From positions 496,001 to 560,000 of the forward strand of contig NC_050736.1 of assembly GCF_014529535.1 (NCBI RefSeq): a DNA stretch of 64,000 bases, given 5' to 3'. Each line of letters starts with the position of its first letter. The first letter of the stretch is position 1. Below the pieces are notes generated by a model. The model did no database searches and had not been told where the DNA came from. It saw only the letters and a program-made list of their open reading frames with translations. The translations under genes and the position numbers were made by a program. Below, one piece after another: positions 57,751-64,000 of the stretch. The stretch comes from Bradysia coprophila (lineage: Eukaryota > Arthropoda > Insecta > Diptera > Sciaridae).

Positions 57751-60700
57751 TAATGTCTAGTCATTTTCATACCTTGGGCATAAATTTCGCAAAATTGCCT
57801 CTACCGTCCATTTGTACACATCTGTATGCATAAATTGTATAAACCCACACTTAGGATCATAAAGGCATAAAGGTAGACAACTAACTAAATTAATTTTAAT
57901 TTGAAGCCAACTTCAGTATGCTGTCAAAATGTGCACGGCGATCCATGTAGGCGCATTGAAATTCAAACTATTTTTTTTATTGGTAGTTATACCCCCGTGA
58001 CGTAGCTCAAATGAAATTAAATGCATATTTTATATAAATGCACGTCGCTTGTGTTTATTTACTCGTTTATGTGAATAAAACAAATTCTTTAACGAATTCT
58101 TTAAGAGGTTCCTCACCCCATACCATCTTTCATCCTTTAACTTTTAGCTGCAGCTTCATCTTCAGTAAACTGACCTCGGTAACGACAACAAAATTGTAGG
58201 AGCACTTCGTGGTAGAGTCTTTTGTAAACAAAATGTTAAAATATTTATGAAGCGAAAGGTATTTCTTGCCAATCACCCAGCGATATACCTTAATCAAGAG
58301 TAATTCGAGATTTTATATTAATATCGCGTTGCGCTTGCTATTTGTAAACACTGCAATATATCTTGTAACTTCATGAACTAAGAATGTAATAAACAGACAA
58401 ATCCCAAAAAATTCAAAGACTGAATAATTAAATACATCTTGGGGTCAACATTTCATCGACCTATATAATTTAATGAGCACATGAATACAATAGGAATCGA
58501 AATTATTGGAACTATTTATAAATAACGTAGGAAAGAAAGTGAGACAAAGTACGGCGGATTGGTAATGTTAATGTAGGGCTTATTGTTTTAAATACGACTA
58601 TAAAGAAAGAGGAAGTAAATGTCAAGTTTGTATATGGTAAGGTCACTTTCCTGTTCAAAAACATTGAAAGATAATGCAACACCAAACGTAAGAAAACCTG
58701 AAATTCAACTATATAAATCGAACGACTAAAAATGAAAGTCCGAAACCAAAGGTTGCGAATATAAATGCAAACTTTGAACCAAATTTCAATTGCAAAATAT
58801 TAAAAAAGAAAATCATTCAAGATAAGATTTACAATTCGAATGGAAATATAATCTTCACCAACCTTGTCTCTTCCTCCGTAGGTATCTAGCATGGCACATA
58901 TTTCGGTTAAAGCGTCTGACTTGGCCATCATTAAAACAATATATCGAGGACCGTCTACTGTTTTTCGGTAAAAACACTAAACAATGTAAATCACGACACG
59001 TTCGATGCAAAACTAATTTACAATTTCATATTTGACGGTTCACTACACCGACCACTATTAAAATACGTTCACACAAGTGTCCAGCTGTTTTTGACTTACG
59101 CTTAAGATTCCTTGTTCATGCGCCATTCATAACATTTTATGACTTTCGAGTCAATGAGTGCTGTAAGTTTTATACAATTACAGACGCTCTTTAGCAGTGT
59201 TGCGAGTTCATTCAAGAAATGGTAATAACGAACGAATCGACGAATATGAAAATGCTAGTACAATCTACGATATAGCGATGTAACTATTTTTAAGAAGCTG
59301 TCCGTTCTCTTTATTTGTTTTTCGTTTCTAAATTGGAGTACGAGTCGTAATTACACAATCGTTTTATTAACAATAGAAGAACCATTGATTTTTAGAGATA
59401 ATCTCGAGGATAATCTTCTAATTCAGAGGATAACCTAGGAATATGTCGATCCCTTACTGCCAAGGTGATACCACTTGATTTGAATAGTATTTGAAAAGCG
59501 ATCATTATTTATTTCGCTATTAGTGCAGGTCGATATGTAATTCCGTGTGATTTGCATTTTTCAGAAATTTTCTTTGTCTCAATCATCTCGTTTGCCATAA
59601 AAAGTTATGGAACAATTTTTTTCCGGAAAATGTAAAATACAATATCTTTTTGATACATTTACTCTTTTTTGGTAAGTATGGCTCATTACCGATATTTCAT
59701 GGAAGAACTTTTTTTTGAAGGAGTCGGAATGAAGTCGGTATTAGGGTCCTCCCAAAAAGTGTCCCGGAAAATTCACCAACTTTGAGGCCATTTTCGCTAG
59801 CCATTTCCAATTTATATTTCATAAAGGTGGTGTCATTTGAAAGCTACATTCAAGTACTTCTGATTTCAGTAGCGCCGGCCGACCATAATCCGTGCTCAAG
59901 ACCCTGAGATATGGGAAAGTCATGTAAGTCCTTTTAAGGATTTTTTAAATTATTTCTAGATCAATAAAAGATACGTAGCTATAATTTGGGATACTAATTC
60001 CAGTGTTTCGTCACTACTTTCCCTCTCTTTGATTTCGGTTCAAGGATTATGGAACGTTCCCTATTTGGGATGTTATTTCAGATTTTCCCAATGAAAATTT
60101 CAATTTACTTTTAAGAAAGCTATTTCGTGTGACATAACTATTTTGTTGGTATCGGTCCAGGGTGAAATTAGTTTTGTGACTGTTTACAGAGTAACTCTCC
60201 AAAATAAAGTCGAATCCCTACGTTTCTAGCACTTCTTTGTAGTAGACACTAGACATTTCTTACGCGTTTGACGTAACATTTGGACTGTTGACAAGCTTAA
60301 AGTCACCACAGGTCAGTTCCTAAAAATAAGTGAAGTCTTCATGGTCCACTAAATTCCCTATACTAGAACTATAGAACTGCAAGGAATTCTGACGATTTTT
60401 CTGGTTTATTTTGACGAGTTGGTGATTGTTATCATAATCCAACTCGTCAAAATAAACATTTGGCCATAGGTGCATATCATTTTTTATGTGTCGATGCGAA
60501 GATAAACCCAAACTCCCTCTCCGAGCTGATGCATAATTTTAGTCTTACCACACAGAGACATATAAAATTCTATAAGTTTCATACTGCAAAACTACAGGAA
60601 ATGGCAATCAAATTTCAGTTGCTTCAGCTGATTCACTCATACAAACAAAACTGGATATTCATATTTATACGGCTCTACCACACAACCACGTGCATGAGTG

Positions 60701-60780
60701 TACTGATAAATCCCTATAAACACTGTTTGGATGAGTGTATACAATTTTCGTATCATTTAATAAAAAACTCCGTGTGCACC
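57751..60780. other. Intergenic, no gene seen
   Basis: AT-rich, with no recognised exon. A 125-codon plus-strand frame at 60460-60837 overlaps the end of the DUF4728 gene and looks like chance. A short inverted pair, GATTTTTCTGGTTTATTTTGACGAGTTGG and AACTCGTCAAAATAAAC, lies at 60394-60456. Confidence 0.4.
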
Positions 60781-61522
60781 TCATCCAAATTTAATATTAT
60801 CATCGGTTTCTGTAACAGCTGTATAGCCAACAGCTAGTGGTGTGCCACTTTCGAGTTTAATCAACTCCCTTAAGTATGAGTTCACACAGAGCAAGAAATA
60901 CGCCTTCAATGCAATTATAGCGAATGCAATAATGATCACAACCACCAGTACATGAGCTGTGCTTATGGCAAATATTTTGATCAAAAGTCCAACAAAATTG
61001 TCCGATGAATCATCATCGGCAGCGATAACAAAAGCCAGGAACATATTGATGAGGATAATTAAGTAGATGACAAATCCGACGAGTAGCCCAATTATCTCTA
61101 TTGCGATGTAGACTCGTAATAGGAGCAAATTTTTCTGAAAACAAGGAACATTTAGATACAGAAAATTTACTCGAGCATTAAAAAACTCACAATTTTGACT
61201 CCGAGTATCAATAAAACACCAAGTAGTGTGAATGCAATACCAAAAACGCACATATTTATTGTTCGATCTGCGAATTAATTAAATTTATAAAGACCTAATT
61301 TTCACAATTTCATTTATTGCTAATACCAGAATCGTGATTATTTTCAGTATCATGTACATCCTGACCACCACTTCCTTTATCGGTAGAAGAGTATGCAAGA
61401 GCAGAAACAATAATACCCAAGCCGAAAATTAATTGTAAAAATCCGATTAAATAAGCACTAATTCGGAGGCTAATGTAGCAACAACATTTTGAAACATGCG
61501 GCAATCGACTGAAACGACACAT
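60781..61522 (-). CDS. DUF4728-type four-transmembrane protein
   Basis: Small insect membrane protein of unknown function. Three exons (minus): 61327-61522, 61191-61267 and 60781-61134; 208 residues. The N terminus carries the family-like Cys cluster and first TM (KCCCYISLRISAYLIGFLQL), then a short polar loop (STDKGSGGQDVHDTENNHD), TM2 (GIAFTLLGVLLILGVKI), TM3 (IEIIGLLVGFVIYLIILINM) and TM4 (VLVVVIIIAFAIIALKAYF), ending in a 35-residue cytoplasmic tail. An in-frame ATG six bases upstream (61528) is also possible. The donor at 61326 lies before a TGA that would otherwise truncate the protein. The family name is by topology and the CCC-ISLR motif; a tetraspan of another small family remains possible. 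Confidence 0.75.
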
Positions 61523-63356
61523 TTTCAATTTTATTTATTAATTACCGTTGTGATCTTTGCACAATTTACAAACTAAATCAACGAAAATTTAGTTTTACTA
61601 CCGGACGCGGCAGATGGTAAACTCGATTTGACAGATATGCTCAACATTCAATTGTTAAGTTCTTTTGAATTCCAATAAGAACGAAATACCATAAACTATC
61701 AAAGATGTATATAGGCAAACGACACTGTTAATGGTGAGGTTTATATAGCAAAATAGGTAGAAATAGCGAAAAGTTAATCTTAAAAATGAGTCATATTTGA
61801 CCATCATAATGGTTTCAAATATCGAAAAGAATGTAAAAGAATGTATAAATAAGTTTTTTTTTGTCGTTCGGACTTCAAGTTGGCAGAAAACTAATGATAT
61901 GGTATGAAAGTATATTCAATGATGGCAACCCTCACTAGGTCGACCCTTTAGTTTCGAAGTCTGATTTTATATTCGTTTATTAAACATTTTTTTAACAGCT
62001 CAGAAGAGCAATATCGAGGACCGAAGATTGTACAGTTAAACATCAAATTTTTGCCATAAAGACGATTCATTTTTTTTGTCATAGACACACAGGAAAGTGA
62101 AATATGACAATTTTTTTTGAAAAAAATATGGGAAATTTTTAAAGAATTTTAGGGAATTTTCAAGAAACAAGAACTGGTAAATTAGGCCCTCTGCATGAAA
62201 AGTTGTATAGACATCTGTTGTGGACGGTTTATTTTAGGCACTTAAGCCTTTAGGCAGGTTATACCGTCCACAACAGATACGTAAATAACTATTCATTAAG
62301 AGACATCGGTGCTTAGCTACAATTGTAGCCTGAATTTGCGTGTCTCGCATATCATTTTTGATGATATTTTTCATCAGAATCTTTTTTTTAATGTACGCCC
62401 GCAATAACGACCACGAATGTGGTAGCTTTAAAATAAAAATTAGTTTTGGTTGTAGTCGTTTGATCATTTCGGAGAAAAGTGAGCAATTTACCGAAATTTT
62501 CATAAAATGCTCGGTTTTCTTACCCACTTGACAAAGTGAGTTCCTTAGAATAACGTTTTGCGTCGAAAAGGTCAAAATGCCCCAGCTCTAATAGAGTATA
62601 CGCAGCACGGAACAATTTTGCTTAGTAAACGTTTGTCGTCAGGACAAATAAGAATAGTATATTTCAACATACCCCATTACACACAAGATGTGTGTGCACG
62701 CGCGGGCGAGGCTCAAGCGAAAACACATATCGAGTGTGTATTGGGGTATTTTGAAAGTTATTTTTCTGTAATAGTGAGAGTGTGTTGGTGGTGCATTCCG
62801 TCCCAACCGTTACTTTCCTTCTCGACCGTTTATTTTCCCTACCAACCGATTCATATCATATCTCACCAATACACTCTCACGTATACAGAAAAGAATAAAA
62901 ATATGAAGTGAAGAAGACAGGTTTTGCAATTGACAATTCCATCGACCGAGTTATAATCATTTCCCTCTCTGGCGTATCGCGGTTATTTGTTGTACATATT
63001 TGGGATAATCACTGATTATACTTCAGTATAACGATGTATGACTATAAGGGTATTACTACCGCATAAACCTGTATAAAAAAAAAGAATGTTATGCAGTGAC
63101 CATATTAGTATACACCCAAAGATGCATTAGAAAATCTACACTGAATTTATCGTTCACAAAAATTAATGTTCTTGAAGTAATTATTGACATAATATCATGT
63201 TAAGTCTTAAAACCGACTCAAAAACAATAAAATCCCAGAACAGGTGAATAATTTACTATTTTGTTAATACAACGTCATTGCCAGATTTATCCATATTTAC
63301 AAAATAAGAAATCGACAAGGTAGACGGAATAGCTATAAAGCATCTGAATTGTAATT
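61523..63356. other. Intergenic, no gene seen
   Basis: A 117-codon frame at 62558-62911 matches no family I know. Otherwise AT-rich, with the inverted-repeat element at 62201-62290. Confidence 0.4.
62201..62290. mobile_element. Short inverted-repeat element, same ends as 41532-41872
   Basis: ATCTGTTGTGGACGGT (62212-62227) is matched by the inverse ACCGTCCACAACAGAT (62263-62278), followed by ACGTAAATAAC. The same end sequence is found at 41532. It gives the uninterrupted structure of that family. Confidence 0.65.
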
Positions 63357-63686
63357 GTAAATGGCGCTCAGCTCATATGGAACTATGCATTTACATTACC
63401 TTATCACGTAAAACATAGTACATACGGTGTGGTGGAAAATTTATATTACCACTCTTCCCACGGACTAAATGTACTATTACACCCTATACTAGTAGACAAT
63501 AAGAGTAATAGTAATTGCGTCCGAGGTTCAAAATTTTTATTTTTGGTGACGTATTGGCCGATTGGCCCGACCCGAAGGAGAGGACCGTATTCCCATTCGT
63601 TAAAATAAAAATTTTGAACCTCGTACAGTGCTTTTCGTGAATAGGCAATGTAAATGCATATTTCATATTAGCTAAACGCCATTTAC
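63357..63686. mobile_element. Inverted-repeat element with GTAAATGGCG ends, interrupted
   Basis: The left end GTAAATGGCGCTCAGCTCAT continuing ATGCATTTACATTA, and the inverse at 63640-63686 (GCTAAACGCCATTTAC), are similar over about 50 bp. The right arm is itself a hairpin (GGCAATGTAAAT and inverse). The interior is split by the element at 63522-63623. Confidence 0.6.
63522..63623. mobile_element. About 100-bp MITE with CGAGGTTCAAAATTTTTATT ends, nested
   Basis: The left end CGAGGTTCAAAATTTTTATT and the right end (AATAAAAATTTTGAACCTCG) are exact inverse copies. The loop is more GC-rich (GGCCGATTGGCCCGACC). Lies inside the GTAAATGGCG element. Confidence 0.7.
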
Positions 63687-64000
63687 ATTGCCGTATCACG
63701 TAAACAAATTTTAAACAAAAAACAACGAAAGCTTCACTGTTCGACACTGAGCTGTGAAAACATATTTTAAAAATACTTAACTGTAGCAAGGCAACGTCGT
63801 CAGACATAACAGGTGAACAATCAGTATAAATACAAAATAGAAAATTGTTTAATTATCATACCTTTTTGTACTTCGTACTGAACTAGTTGTACATTTTGAG
63901 AATATCTCAGTTAGCAATAATATGAAGGTAAATCGCTTAACAGTACATAGTCGTTTAATTACATAAAATTCGAAGTTCCAACGTTACTTTTCATTAGTAC

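Noticed and set aside
62558-62911. 117-codon plus-strand frame near the right end
   Set aside because: No known domain. A hydrophobic Trp/Cys stretch alone is not enough evidence.

Overview
This window is a stretch of nuclear DNA from an insect, most likely a fly (Diptera). The evidence is an AT-rich sequence with short GT-AG introns (mostly 50-70 bp), a methuselah-type receptor, an insect-type DUF4728 four-TM protein, an RPA70 that opens with a MV-ASLSTG-like N terminus as in Drosophila, and a 1,485-residue DNA polymerase alpha. I cannot name the species. A lower dipteran such as a fungus gnat would fit but is a guess.

Layout. 1-5.7 kb: the 3' part of a methuselah-like GPCR with two candidate alternative last exons. 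7.3-7.8 kb: prefoldin subunit 2. 7.8-16.0 kb: a gene-poor block full of small DNA transposons, several nested in one another. 16.1-18.7 kb: phosphatidylserine decarboxylase, convergent with DNA polymerase alpha (19.2-24.3 kb, minus). 25.1-25.7 kb: tRNA 2'-phosphotransferase. 25.9-27.9 kb: a TUTase-type nucleotidyltransferase, convergent with snurportin-1 (28.1-29.2 kb, minus). 29.2-32.8 kb: non-coding, with an inverted 22-bp minisatellite. 32.8-34.6 kb: GTPBP2. 34.6-38.2 kb: non-coding, with a Mutator-like element and a broken retroelement tail. 38.2-41.0 kb: RPA70 (minus). 42.7-43.7 kb: the splicing factor ISY1. 44.0-46.3 kb: TXNDC17 (minus), with a decayed Tudor-domain gene inside its second intron on the opposite strand. 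47.1-48.3 kb: JAMP. 49.8-51.4 kb: a CD36-family scavenger receptor (minus). 54.1-56.8 kb: TAF5L/wda of SAGA (minus). 57.0-57.8 kb: a 712-bp foldback element. 60.8-61.5 kb: the DUF4728 protein (minus). 61.5-64 kb: non-coding with small inverted-repeat elements.

The genes are housekeeping functions without an operon-like relation: DNA replication (Pol alpha, RPA70), RNA processing (ISY1, TRPT1, TUTase, snurportin), transcription (TAF5L), proteostasis (prefoldin, JAMP, TXNDC17) and lipid or membrane roles (PISD, CD36, DUF4728). No CRISPR, tRNA or rRNA gene was seen.

The most distinctive part is the mobile-element layer. At least seven inverted-repeat elements sit inside other inverted-repeat elements, several with readable target duplications: 7 bp for a P/1360-like family, 8 bp for a hAT-type, 9 bp for a Foldback-type, 10 bp for a Mutator-like and TA for mariner-like ones. 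Exon coordinates were derived by hand from splice signals and phase; coding lengths were checked to be in frame.
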